From assembly GCA_025354165.1 (NCBI GenBank), contig JANXNI010000069.1:1-64000 (forward strand): a DNA stretch of 64,000 nucleotides. Reading direction: 5' to 3'. The notes beneath the pieces are model-generated. The model was not told the origin of the DNA. It ran no database searches and was given only the letters and a program-made list of their open reading frames with translations. A program made the translations under genes and the position numbers. The stretch comes from Burkholderiales bacterium (lineage in GTDB: Bacteria > Pseudomonadota > Gammaproteobacteria > Burkholderiales > Casimicrobiaceae). This document shows, one piece after another, positions 26,751-35,096 of the stretch (the stretch's first letter is position 1; each line of letters starts with the position of its first letter).

Positions 26751-29700
26751 TTTCAGCACATCAATCGCGTTGGCAATATCGCTGTCGGTACGGGTCGAGA
26801 CGGGATTGCGGGCACCGTTGGTCAGCGCGGGGCCAGACAATCCCAGCAGCCGGCGCAGGATTAACAGTCCGTCGGTCAGCGCTTTGGTTGAGCCGTCGGC
26901 GTCGACGTCAAACTGTGCCAAATTTGTCCCGATGTAGTCCTCGATTTGCAAAGCGTTACGTTGCGGATTGGTGCCGAGAGCGCCATCGGTGAGCGCTGTG
27001 CCGCGCATGCCGAGCAGGTAACGAATCAGCAGTATGCCGTCGGTCGATGCACTGTAAACATCGGGCGCGCTGCTGTCGTCAATGTTGAGTAAGGCTGGGC
27101 CTGCAGCACAAACGCCGGGACCGATAGTGCCCGATTGCAATGCCGCGCTCAAGACCAGTCCCGGAGTGACGATCGCCTGATTGTGTGAGTACTGGGTGAA
27201 CGTCGCGCCGGTAGTGGCTGCCTGCACGCCTACCGTTGACGTCGCGCCACTACCCGTTGCGCCAGTGCCGGTTTGCACATAACGATACTGGAACGCGCTA
27301 CTGCCTTCGTTGAACACCACCGCGTAGACATGATTGGTGGCGCTGCCAGCGCCGTCATTGATCATACGACCGCGCCACTCAACGATGAATTGACGGTTCG
27401 GTGCCGCGCCTACAGTGTTCGTGTAGATACCGCCTCCGGTCGTGGCCAGGGTCATGTCACTCCACTTCACCAACAGCGTCGGCAGGCTGGCAGGGAAAGC
27501 TTGACCGAAGTCGGTGGTGCCAGAGGCGGGCAGCGGCAGATTCGTGTAATCCGCGCTGCCAGCTGAGCCAACGATTTGGACATTGCCGTTGCTGCTCACA
27601 CGCAAGGTTGAGGCCGCGCTGACAACCGTGCCGTAGACTGAAAAATTAAACGCAGCTGGTGTGGTGACGCTGAAAATATCGTCGTCAACATTGCTGCCCG
27701 GCACCAATGCGCCACCTGCCGGAATGGCGGCCCCTGTCGACGGGGTGAACGCGTAGTTCGTCTGCACACCGACGGGGAGAGAAAAGTTAAGTATCTGCGG
27801 CGACGTGCCGCCACCGCTGAATGACACGGTCAATGTGAAGTTGGCAGTACTGCCCTGGCTGATGCTGTTGCTGGTCGAGATCTGGAAAGGAGTGAGGTTA
27901 TCTCCCGTCCCTCCCACCGCGATGTTCGCATAAGCCGATGCAGCCTGCGTGATCGTGATGCCGGGGGTCGTGCTCGACAGAACGGCTGAGATAGCGGTCG
28001 CCACGCCACCTCCGTGGTTGATGAGACTTACCGCGAGTGCGTTGCAGTCGTTCGGGTCCAGGCGATTGTTGTCGCCAGTGACAGCGGCGCTCGAATAAGC
28101 CAGCAGCGGGACGGTTGTGGTGACGTTGACAGTGAACTGTCTGACCCGTGCCGCGCCACAGCTGTCGTTGGCTTGTACACGCACGACGTGGGCGCCGATT
28201 GTTGTGTTGCTATCCGTGTTAACCGTGACGACGCCTGCGCTGTTCACTGCCAGCGCAGCACCGACGCCGCTGCCCGGCAGCAGCGTGGGGCTCACACCGG
28301 GCGCGATCAGGTTGTTGTTTCCGTCGGTGATACCGGCGCTGGGCGACACTGTCGCGGAGTTACCGCGCACCAGGAAAATGCTGCTGTAGGTTCCCACAGC
28401 CGGTATCAGGTTCGCGCCGACGAGCACGTTGACCGGCAGTGTGGTGCTGGCACCTGCGCTGTCGGTGACCGTCAGCAGCACGGGGTAGGTCTTGTTGCCG
28501 CTGGTGGGCGCTACCAGCGTGCATCCGGCCGTCGCCGTCATACTGACCGTGCCACCGACGTTGCTGACGGTCAGTGCGAGTTCAAGCGGAACCTGCGAGA
28601 CGGAGACGGTCAGGCTACCTGCCGCGTCTTGCGTATCGCTTACGGTGGCGACGACAGCAGTCGCAGCCGGTGATCCCTGCCGCGTCGTAACCGCACCGGT
28701 AATGGTCAGCGTTGGCGCGGTGTTGCTGCCTGTGATCGTGAAATTGCTGTCACTGATGTCGAAAAATATGTTGCCGACAGCGGCCACGCGGATGCGCGCC
28801 TGAGTCGTTGGTGGCGTACCAGTAGGGATGGTTACGGCTTGGGTGCCATCGTTCGGCGTGCTGGCGGCCAGAATGACCGGGAAGGTGTAGCCACCATCAA
28901 GCGACAGCGCGATCTCGACGTTGGCGGCACTCACCGGTGCGGCGGCAGTGTTTGCCACATTCCAGGTAATCGTCTGGCTTGATCCAGCGGCCCAAGTCAC
29001 GGCGGTGTTAGGCGCGGTCACTGCGAATGGCCCGGCGGCTGCCGTCACCGTGATCGCAGTGGACGCCGCGTTGGTGCCACCGCCCCCCGCTCGATTGTCG
29101 CGTGCGGTCACCTGGAAGTTCATCGTGCGGCTGGTGCTCGGTAGCAGCTCGGCGGTCATCCAGTTCGGCGAGGTCGTGCCCGGCAGTGGCGCCGTGGCGG
29201 GGACGACGTTTGCGTTGTTCAGGATGTAGCGCAAGCTTGGGAAAATTCGCGTGGGCGACGCCGTCGGAATGAAGCTCCGGAACAGGGGGCCACCGTTATC
29301 GAACAGCACGCCTTCTGCATTCGCCACGCCGAGATCGAATTGTTCCCAGAGATAGGTGAGCGTGTCGCCGTCGACGTCATTGCCGGTCGCTGTCAGTGCA
29401 AAGGGTGTTTGTTGCGGGATGGTAAAGCCAGGTGCCGTAGTGACTGTCGGCGCGGTGTTGCCAGAGCCCGTCAACGTGCCGCAGCTCCCTCCCGCACCTG
29501 CGTTGGTGGTGAAGCCCAAAATTTCGTTCAAACTCAGGCGATGGAAATAATCCTCGCTGTGCGGCTGCGTGTCGTCGCCACCGCAGATTCCGGCATACGC
29601 CTGAATCGTGATGCCGCTGCCCGGTTCATAGGCCGTTGAGAATTCGCGGTTAGGGGCTGCGCAGTTCCCGCCGCTTCCGTTGAAGGTGTGGTTCCCGGAA

Positions 29701-30752
29701 AACTGATGCCCCATCTCGTGCGCAACAAAGTCGACGTCGTAGGCGTCGCCCGTCGGGTTCGATGATCCAGTGACGCCGTTACCTTTTAGCCCCGAGTTGC
29801 ATACGACACCCAGCCCTGCAATACCGCCGCCGCCAGTGCTGAATACGTGTCCGATGTCGTAACTGCCGTTACCAATGACAGCGTTGAGGTTGGCCTGATT
29901 CTCTCCCAGCATCGTTGGGCCATCGCTGTTGGTGTAGGGGTCGGTCGCTCCATTGGTGTACACGATGAGATCGTTGTTGGCGACCAGCACCATGCGCACA
30001 CTAACCTCGCGCTCGTAGATCCCGTTCACCCGATTCATGGTGGTAACCATGCCGCTCAAACCGTCGAGCACCGTGCCGCCCATCGCGGCGGTGTATTCGC
30101 CGGTCGCAGCAAGTGCCAATCTGTAGGTGCGAAGGTTTCCGCCAGAAGAAATGGCCGTGACGTCATTGCGTTTCAAAAGATTCGACACACTTTTGACTTC
30201 CTGCCCGGTCACGCTGCAAACGAACGGCTCGCTCAGCTTGCGGTAGTCGCTCTTGTTAAACACCACATAGTGCTCGATGTCGCTGCGCTGCACAGGCTCG
30301 ATGTAGGTGGTGTGCGTGTTCGCAATCACCTGCGCACGGAAGCCGCGCGGTGTGATGTCAAATCGGACCGTAGCGGTTGGATTGTCGATGCCCTGACCAA
30401 GATAGGTTTTAAGCATTGGGTAACGCTTGGCGAGTCCGGGCTCCATGATGGGTGACTCCACCACGCGGAAGCGCCCAAATCCGCCTTCCGGCAGCGGCAA
30501 CTCGACTTCTAGCGGACTATCCGGCGCGAAGACGTTGCGTTCAAGCGGCGCACCGCGCAGCAGCTCCGCCATTGCAACGTAGTTGAGCGCCATCGTTCGG
30601 CCGGTCTCCGGTGCGGAAAATCGTTCGCCGCGCGCTGCGATCTGCGACGGCGCAACATCCGTCCACAGGCCGGCCGCGAGTCCGGATGCGAACTGCAAAC
30701 CGAGTGCCGTACTCGCCAGCAAGGCGATAAATTTTGCGTACTTCAAGCTCAT
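26745..30752 (-). CDS. Secreted reprolysin-like metalloprotease with Ig-like and dockerin-like repeats
   Basis: 1335 residues with a signal peptide (KFIALLASTALGLQFASGLAAG). Residues ~30-200 resemble a propeptide. The catalytic domain holds HEMGHQFSGNHTF near residue 343, the H-E-x2-H-x2-G-x2-H zinc site of metzincins. Middle parts look like fibronectin/cadherin-type folds (NTAPTVTTAPGFTIPQQTPFALTATGNDVDGDTLTYLWEQFD) and a nidogen-like barrel (FIVEWRGRMINDG). The end carries two dockerin-like repeats: LLIRYLLGMRGTALTDGALG and FDVDADGSTKALTDGLLILRRLLGLSG. Extracellular protein degradation is likely. The 30752 ATG gives the best signal peptide; an upstream ATG (30809) is possible. Two further exoprotein genes lie upstream on the same strand. 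Confidence 0.85.
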   Translation of the reverse strand: MSLKYAKFIALLASTALGLQFASGLAAGLWTDVAPSQIAARGERFSAPETGRTMALNYVAMAELLRGAPLERNVFAPDSPLEVELPLPEGGFGRFRVVESPIMEPGLAKRYPMLKTYLGQGIDNPTATVRFDITPRGFRAQVIANTHTTYIEPVQRSDIEHYVVFNKSDYRKLSEPFVCSVTGQEVKSVSNLLKRNDVTAISSGGNLRTYRLALAATGEYTAAMGGTVLDGLSGMVTTMNRVNGIYEREVSVRMVLVANNDLIVYTNGATDPYTNSDGPTMLGENQANLNAVIGNGSYDIGHVFSTGGGGIAGLGVVCNSGLKGNGVTGSSNPTGDAYDVDFVAHEMGHQFSGNHTFNGSGGNCAAPNREFSTAYEPGSGITIQAYAGICGGDDTQPHSEDYFHRLSLNEILGFTTNAGAGGSCGTLTGSGNTAPTVTTAPGFTIPQQTPFALTATGNDVDGDTLTYLWEQFDLGVANAEGVLFDNGGPLFRSFIPTASPTRIFPSLRYILNNANVVPATAPLPGTTSPNWMTAELLPSTSRTMNFQVTARDNRAGGGGTNAASTAITVTAAAGPFAVTAPNTAVTWAAGSSQTITWNVANTAAAPVSAANVEIALSLDGGYTFPVILAASTPNDGTQAVTIPTGTPPTTQARIRVAAVGNIFFDISDSNFTITGSNTAPTLTITGAVTTRQGSPAATAVVATVSDTQDAAGSLTVSVSQVPLELALTVSNVGGTVSMTATAGCTLVAPTSGNKTYPVLLTVTDSAGASTTLPVNVLVGANLIPAVGTYSSIFLVRGNSATVSPSAGITDGNNNLIAPGVSPTLLPGSGVGAALAVNSAGVVTVNTDSNTTIGAHVVRVQANDSCGAARVRQFTVNVTTTVPLLAYSSAAVTGDNNRLDPNDCNALAVSLINHGGGVATAISAVLSSTTPGITITQAASAYANIAVGGTGDNLTPFQISTSNSISQGSTANFTLTVSFSGGGTSPQILNFSLPVGVQTNYAFTPSTGAAIPAGGALVPGSNVDDDIFSVTTPAAFNFSVYGTVVSAASTLRVSSNGNVQIVGSAGSADYTNLPLPASGTTDFGQAFPASLPTLLVKWSDMTLATTGGGIYTNTVGAAPNRQFIVEWRGRMINDGAGSATNHVYAVVFNEGSSAFQYRYVQTGTGATGSGATSTVGVQAATTGATFTQYSHNQAIVTPGLVLSAALQSGTIGPGVCAAGPALLNIDDSSAPDVYSASTDGILLIRYLLGMRGTALTDGALGTNPQRNALQIEDYIGTNLAQFDVDADGSTKALTDGLLILRRLLGLSGPALTNGARNPVSTRTDSDIANAIDVLKP

Positions 30753-30868
30753 CCCCGAAAAAATCGACTTGATGTTAGCGCGAAATTTTCGCGCGTATAG
30801 CTGAGACAAATCGATGAATCACGCCTTGCAAACATCAGGTGCGCGAGCGCTATTGTGTTGCGGATCGT

Positions 30869-31960
30869 TCAGCGCAAACGCGTGATGACCAGATGTGCCG
30901 AAACCGGATTGCTCCCGCCCGCTTGCGGAGTAATGGACAGTGCGGCCGCACTTCCGGAGTTGATGATGCTCAGCAGCGTGTTCGACGTGGACGTCGTCAC
31001 CAGGGCAATGCCGACGATCTGGCTGGTGCCCGTTGCCCGTCCAACTATCGTGTATGGAAGGGCGACGCCGTTGAGCGATATTGCCAACTGACCTGGTTCG
31101 CTGACGCTGACCTGGAACATCACCTGGTAGGTGCCGATCACGGGCAACGAGAACGTGCCCGCTGCAACCCGCGAGATGGTTCCGGAGTTGGGTCCGTTCT
31201 GCGGAAACTGGACGGCACCGCCCGGGGCCACCGTCGCGGCATTGTCGCTCGGCATCAGAGCATAGAAATCCGCGAAGTCGCCGATGAAGGCGGTCTCGCA
31301 GGTCACAGTGCCGTCCGCTGCAATAGCCCGGATGGAAGAGCCCGCCGCACAGGTCGAACTCACTCGCCGCTGCAGATACGTAGTGTCGGCGGCAATGGTT
31401 CCGCTGGTGGTAATGGTGCCTCCAATGAGCCCGGTTCCCGCGATGATGCTGGTCACAGTGCCGCCCGTCATTCCACAGCCGATGGCCAGAAAGCTTTGCA
31501 CCGCAGCAGGGGTATTGCGTGTGCCTGCACCCAGCGCGAGGCCAGCGGTGAGCGACGCGCCCTGAAATCCACTCAAATGCCTCGCAATGATCGTGGCGTC
31601 CACGGCATCGACGTTACCGTCGCCATTCACGTCCAGCGCGCACCCGACGCACTCAATATTGGCCTTCACGTTGGCCGGATCAAGGCTGGCGTAGCGCGTG
31701 CTCGCCACCAAGGGCGCGCCGGTGATCCCCAGCGCATAACGCGTCAGCACCACGCCATCGTTAACCGCGTCGGAGCCGCCATTGTCGAACGGACAGGTAT
31801 TGACTGCGGTGGCCGCAGTCGCCGCGAGCAGCAGCGCACCGGCAGCGATGCGGGTCAAATCTGAGCGCAGTTTTCGCCAAATCGTTACGCCTGATTTCGC
31901 CGATAGCCCGAGTGCAAATAGAGTGCTGCGATTGTGGCGCAAGTGGTTTTCTGTGTTCAT
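30869..31960 (-). CDS. Exoprotein with dockerin-like motif and BclA/C1q-like C-terminal domain
   Basis: 363 residues. A signal segment (TRIAAGALLLAATAATAVN) follows a long basic N-terminus; start 31960 has AGAGGGG seven bases upstream. Residues ~55-130 hold ALDVNGDGNVDAVDATIIARHLSG, a calcium-binding dockerin-type loop, next to DAVNDGVVLTRYALGITG, related to the repeats in the neighbouring protease. Then a Gly/Thr-rich stretch (GGTVTSIIAGTGLIGGTITTSG). The last ~130 residues (FADFYALMPSDNAATVAPG, TYQVMFQVSVSEPGQLAISLNGV, ISAHL-like end) closely resemble the C-terminal jelly roll of Bacillus exosporium protein BclA. Likely a surface trimer; function unknown. Confidence 0.7.
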   Translation of the reverse strand: MNTENHLRHNRSTLFALGLSAKSGVTIWRKLRSDLTRIAAGALLLAATAATAVNTCPFDNGGSDAVNDGVVLTRYALGITGAPLVASTRYASLDPANVKANIECVGCALDVNGDGNVDAVDATIIARHLSGFQGASLTAGLALGAGTRNTPAAVQSFLAIGCGMTGGTVTSIIAGTGLIGGTITTSGTIAADTTYLQRRVSSTCAAGSSIRAIAADGTVTCETAFIGDFADFYALMPSDNAATVAPGGAVQFPQNGPNSGTISRVAAGTFSLPVIGTYQVMFQVSVSEPGQLAISLNGVALPYTIVGRATGTSQIVGIALVTTSTSNTLLSIINSGSAAALSITPQAGGSNPVSAHLVITRLR

Positions 31961-32007
31961 GTGTCCCCTCTAATTGTTGTCAATAACGTTCCGCAACGGA
32001 CAACCTC

Positions 32008-32250
32008 ATGTTGCACTTGAAGTGCGCCAATTGCAAGGTCGCGGCGCTCGGGGCAAAGGTGATCGGGGGATGCGCTGGCAACGTGTGTTGCGGAACCGAA
32101 AACGTTTTGCCCAACGGTCCTTTGAGACCGGTTCCACCGCGGTTGCCGCAACGACGAACTATCGCGCTAAAGCCGCTCCCACATAATAAATTCAATGACT
32201 TGCGTTTGCAGGCCATTGCCATGCGCGCGGACGATTGGCGAAGATTCTAG
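32008..32250 (+). CDS. Possible truncated Cys-rich zinc-ribbon-like ORF
   Basis: 80 codons. The first ~40 (MLHLKCANCKVAALGAKVIG, then GCAGNVCCGTEN) contain CxxC and a later Cys pair, as in small zinc ribbons. The second half runs through the REP-like repeat, so any real gene would have lost its own 3' end. No clear ribosome site. Could be coincidence. Confidence 0.25.
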   Translation: MLHLKCANCKVAALGAKVIGGCAGNVCCGTENVLPNGPLRPVPPRLPQRRTIALKPLPHNKFNDLRLQAIAMRADDWRRF

Positions 32251-32356
32251 TTTTCAACTTGAGCGCTGAAAGCCTTTACGCATAAGGGCTAAATGGTGTT
32301 TTTAGCTTGAAGTCAACTATCGAACAAAATGGCCGGTAGCCCCTGTGCAGTGGTCG
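32127..32356 (+). repeat. Composite repeat: REP-like hairpin plus palindromic element copy D
   Basis: 32127-32190 is a REP-like pair (GGTTCCACCGCGG ... AAAGCCGCTCCCAC). A linker follows with TCAATGACTTGCG, TGCAGGCCATTGC and GCGCGGACGATTGGCGAAGATT. The palindrome lies at 32270-32356: left arm AAGGGCTAA, core TTTTAGCTTGAAGTC, right arm TAGCCCCTGTGCAGTGGTCG. The same order recurs at 34719-34958 and 35571-35806. Confidence 0.8.
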
Positions 32357-32541
32357 TTTGGGACAATAGCTGCTGGCTGGTTTAGCCGGAAGAATTAACC
32401 CGGAGCTACTCAATCACGATTCAACCCGGTGCGTTCGCGTACCGCAAAAACGTATCCGCAGCTGCGCTTTGCTTGCCGAGCCGACCCCGATGGTTGGACG
32501 GTTTGGCGGCGCTACATAGCCCCGCTGACTTTCGCAAACGA

Positions 32542-33375
32542 CTATCGCGGCTGGCGCCGACGCAAATAAGTCGCACCGAGTGCAATGATCGCGACGAGGA
32601 TCGCCAGAAGCGCTTGCCAGGACAGCGTTGGGACGACAGGAACGGGAGGGATGTACGACAGCCCGGTGGACAAATCAGTCGTCGCGAATTGGCCCGCCGC
32701 AAACGTGAATACGCGCACTTCGTCAATCGCGCCAGCAAAGAATTCCTGCGCCACCGTTGGGTTTATGCCAATCGCAAACGTACCAGCGGGCACGTTCGGA
32801 GCAATCGGTGTGGAAACAATCGCCACGCCGTTTTTGTAGAGCGTCGTCACGCCCGCGCTGCGCACTAGCGCCAAATGCGTCCACTGATTCAGCACGACCG
32901 ATCCGGGTGCCTGAGTGAGCGTATTGCCGCCGAACAGAATCGCATATGAGTTGCCGACGCGGAACAGTCCCCAGCCTGCTGTGCTCGTATTGCCGTTGTA
33001 CGCGATCGTCGCGTTGCCCGTGGTTGCAGTCGGACGAACCCACGCCTCCACGCCAAAGTTGTCCGTCACCGCGCTGAGTGTGGTCGCCGCGCGATAGCCG
33101 TCCGTGGTTCCGTTGAACGCCACACTCAAAGGCGACGGCCGGGGCACGACTTGCGCCGAGTAGACCGGCGTTCCAACACGCGCGAGGTTCGCTGCGCCGA
33201 CGCTCGCGACGGTCGGGTTTGCCCCGGTCGCGCCCGCTGTAGCGCCCGCATCCAGCTCACCGAGCGGATACTGCGCAATCGTTGTAACGGCGGCGTTCGC
33301 ACCACAAGTGGCAGCCAACAACAACGCTGCAATGACGCTCGATACCGCACTGCCAGAACGCTCAAACCAACGCAT
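32542..33375 (-). CDS. LamG-domain surface protein with IPTL-CTERM-like sorting tail
   Basis: 277 residues. The signal peptide is SVIAALLLAATCGANA. Residues ~60-225 form a LamG/concanavalin-like fold: FNGTTDGYRAATTLSAVTDNFGVEAWVRP, LNQWTHLALVRSAGVTTLYKNGV and FFAGAIDEVRVF are the typical strands. The C-terminus VPTLSWQALLAILVAIIALGATYLRRR is an IPTL-CTERM-like signal: a PTL motif, a hydrophobic helix, then arginines, used by an exosortase-like system in proteobacteria. Start 33375 has AGGGGG six bases upstream. Carbohydrate or matrix binding is likely; the processing enzyme is not in the window. Confidence 0.82.
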   Translation of the reverse strand: MRWFERSGSAVSSVIAALLLAATCGANAAVTTIAQYPLGELDAGATAGATGANPTVASVGAANLARVGTPVYSAQVVPRPSPLSVAFNGTTDGYRAATTLSAVTDNFGVEAWVRPTATTGNATIAYNGNTSTAGWGLFRVGNSYAILFGGNTLTQAPGSVVLNQWTHLALVRSAGVTTLYKNGVAIVSTPIAPNVPAGTFAIGINPTVAQEFFAGAIDEVRVFTFAAGQFATTDLSTGLSYIPPVPVVPTLSWQALLAILVAIIALGATYLRRRQPR

Positions 33376-33590
33376 ATCGCCCCCTAAGCTCTTTTGATCG
33401 GAAGCATCCTATACGAACGAGGCGGCTCGTGCAACGGGTCGCCAGCACGACGGCGGCAGCGCACGCGCCGCGCAGTCTGAAAATGCCCGCAGCTGCGTCG
33501 CCAACGCATGAACGAAATTGTTTAGCAACTTTATGCGCACAGCGTGTGGGAGGTTCGCGAAGATTCGAATAAGTAGCCTGATGGCTGAAA

Positions 33591-33642
33591 CGGCCACTCT
33601 ATTGGGGCTTGGATATGGTTTTAGCTTGAAGTCGACCGTCAG
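33591..33642 (+). repeat. Dispersed palindromic element, copy E, right half missing
   Basis: Left arm CGGCCACTCTATTGGGGCTT, core TTTTAGCTTGAAGTCGAC and the first bases of the right arm (AGCCCG) are present, after which the sequence passes into the 3' end of the higA gene. The expected GTGCAGTGGTCG is absent. Confidence 0.7.
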
Positions 33643-33652
33643 CCCGCAACGC

Positions 33653-33928
33653 CTAACGCAGCCGGTTGATGGGTGGCGCTTTCGCTTGCTTCAGTTCCCA
33701 CAAATCGCATTGGATTTGCATGTCCAGCCACAGACGCTGACGGCTGCCGAGCGCTTGATGCAGTCTCAGATCCATCTCTGCGGTGAAGACTGCATGGCCG
33801 TTGATGATGCGCGATAGTGTGGAGCGCGTCACGCCGATGTGCGCTGCAAGCGAGGTGATGCTGATTTGCGCACCGGTCAGCCATTCGCGCAACAGCTCGC
33901 CGGGGTGAGAGGGATTGTGCATGGCCAT
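33653..33928 (-). CDS. HigA-type antitoxin / XRE regulator
   Basis: 91 residues. NPSHPGELLREWL is the characteristic start of the HigA/VapI antitoxins, and ISITSLAAHIGVTRSTLSRIINGHAVFTAEMDLRLHQALGSRQRLWLDMQ is the helix-turn-helix domain and tail. It normally follows a HigB/RelE-type toxin, but here the gene upstream (seven bases away) is a PIN-domain VapC and no HigB is visible. It may autoregulate the vapBC-higA transcript or be an orphan left after toxin loss. The stop lies at the edge of a truncated palindromic repeat. Confidence 0.88.
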   Translation of the reverse strand: MAMHNPSHPGELLREWLTGAQISITSLAAHIGVTRSTLSRIINGHAVFTAEMDLRLHQALGSRQRLWLDMQIQCDLWELKQAKAPPINRLR

Positions 33929-33935
33929 GCGTCTG

Positions 33936-34313
33936 CTACACCACGCGAACCAAGTCCGAGTACGCTGCGAGCGTCTCGTCTGCGGTCAGTAGCAATAACG
34001 GCTCTGTCATGGCTTGAGCGATGAGCAGTCGGTCAAACGGGTCTTTGTGTATCGGCGGGAGGCGCGCGACGGCGAGCGTATGCATGCCCGTAATCGCGAG
34101 TTCGCGGAAACCGAACGAATCGACTGCGCGGTGAAAGGACTCCGGGTCGCCGTCGAGTTTGCCCAACGCGCTTTTGATCGCGACCTCCCAAACCGATGCG
34201 GCAGACACATAGACCTCGGACGCGGTCTCGATCTGTGCGCGCAGCTTTTTGCTGGCTTTGCGATCATCGGTGGCGAGCCACAAAAAAATATGAGTATCGA
34301 GTAACAGCCGCAT
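33936..34313 (-). CDS. vapC: Type II toxin VapC, PIN-domain ribonuclease
   Basis: 125 residues. MRLLLDTHIFLWL opens the PIN fold with the first catalytic aspartate, SAASVWEVAIKSALGKL gives the conserved glutamate, and HKDPFDRLLIAQAM the third acidic site of the VapC family that includes chromosomal toxins of this DTHIFLW type. It cleaves RNA (often tRNA or rRNA) when freed from its antitoxin. The start overlaps the antitoxin stop by one base, and HigA follows seven bases downstream. Confidence 0.92.
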   Translation of the reverse strand: MRLLLDTHIFLWLATDDRKASKKLRAQIETASEVYVSAASVWEVAIKSALGKLDGDPESFHRAVDSFGFRELAITGMHTLAVARLPPIHKDPFDRLLIAQAMTEPLLLLTADETLAAYSDLVRVV

Positions 34314-34558
34314 CAGCGACCTTCTAGCGCAGCGATGAAATCATCGGGAAGCGGATCGTCGAAACCTGCTCGAATCTTCAGTTTTCCTTTGAGAAGGCCG
34401 TAAGGCAAGGCTTTGCGTTTGACGTCAACGGAAGACAGTCGTGCCACAGGCTTGCCCGACTTGGCGATCACGATTTCTTCGCCGTCGCTCACCCGCTCCA
34501 GCAGTCGCGAAAGATGTGTTTTGGCTTCGTGAATGTTGACAGTTGAAGACGGTTGCAT
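34313..34558 (-). CDS. vapB: Type II antitoxin, Phd/YefM family (VapB partner)
   Basis: 81 residues. VNIHEAKTHLSRLLERVSDGEEIVIAKSGKPVARLSSV is the Phd/YefM DNA-binding antitoxin domain. The C-terminal part (YGLLKGKLKIRAGFDDPLPDDFIAALEG) is the usual toxin-binding tail of antitoxins paired with DTHIFLW-type PIN toxins. It probably represses its own promoter just upstream of 34558. First gene of the vapB-vapC-higA operon. Confidence 0.9.
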   Translation of the reverse strand: MQPSSTVNIHEAKTHLSRLLERVSDGEEIVIAKSGKPVARLSSVDVKRKALPYGLLKGKLKIRAGFDDPLPDDFIAALEGR

Positions 34559-35096
34559 CGGAACTCCAAATGTGACTTAGTCGACTTAGTTTATCACGCC
34601 ATTTTTACGCGCATCGAAATTCGGAAGTAGCGTAAATCCGCCATCTCCCGTTCGCCCGGAGCTTGTCGAAGGGTTTGAAGAACGGATTGCTAGCCAAAGA
34701 ACGAAGCAGCCAGCCCGCTGTGGGAGCGGTTCCACCGCGATTTTCGCAACGACGATTCATCGCGGTAAAACCGCTCCTACCTAATTAAATCAATGACTTG
34801 CGCTTGCAGGCCATTGCATTGCGCGCGGACGGTTGGCGAAGATTTGGTTTAGCAACCTGATAGCTGAAACGACCACTGCATAGGGGCTAGGAGCTGGTTT
34901 TTACTGGAAGTCGACTTTCAACGAAATATGCGTTTAGCCCAAATAGAACGGGAGTTCCAGCGGTTAGATGTTTGTGGGATTTCAGGAAATTTGCGCGTGA
35001 CCGTTATTCGTTTTTGGCGGGGAGTAAAAGATTGTTCGTGAGCCAGACCTTAAGGAGCTATGCTGACCTTCCAAAACAACTACACAGGAAATCACC
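34559..35096. other. Intergenic region with left direct repeat and palindrome copy F
   Basis: 538 bases between divergent vapB and the 58-residue membrane protein gene. It holds the vapB promoter region, the left copy of the ~300-bp direct repeat (34661-34958), and about 140 bases upstream of the small gene where its promoter should lie. Confidence 0.55.
34661..34958 (+). repeat. ~300-bp direct repeat, left copy (REP-like pair plus palindrome copy F)
   Basis: Opens with a CTTGTCGAAGGGTTT segment, a motif commonly dispersed in proteobacteria. It continues CAAAGAACGAAGCAGCCAG, then the REP-like pair TGTGGGAGCGGTTCCACCG / CGGTAAAACCGCTCCTAC at 34719-34779, the shared linker, and the palindrome (left arm CGACCACTGCATAGGGGCTA at 34870-34889). 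The right palindrome arm has decayed after TAGCCC (34935-34940). The second copy is at 35511-35806. Confidence 0.8.

Larger units (their letters stand above)
31961..32541. other. Intergenic region with REP-like module and palindrome copy D
   Basis: 581 bases between two exoprotein genes. 32127-32356 is a composite repeat, described separately. 31961-32126 holds a short cysteine-rich open frame. The remainder (32357-32541) has no recognised feature. Confidence 0.5.
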
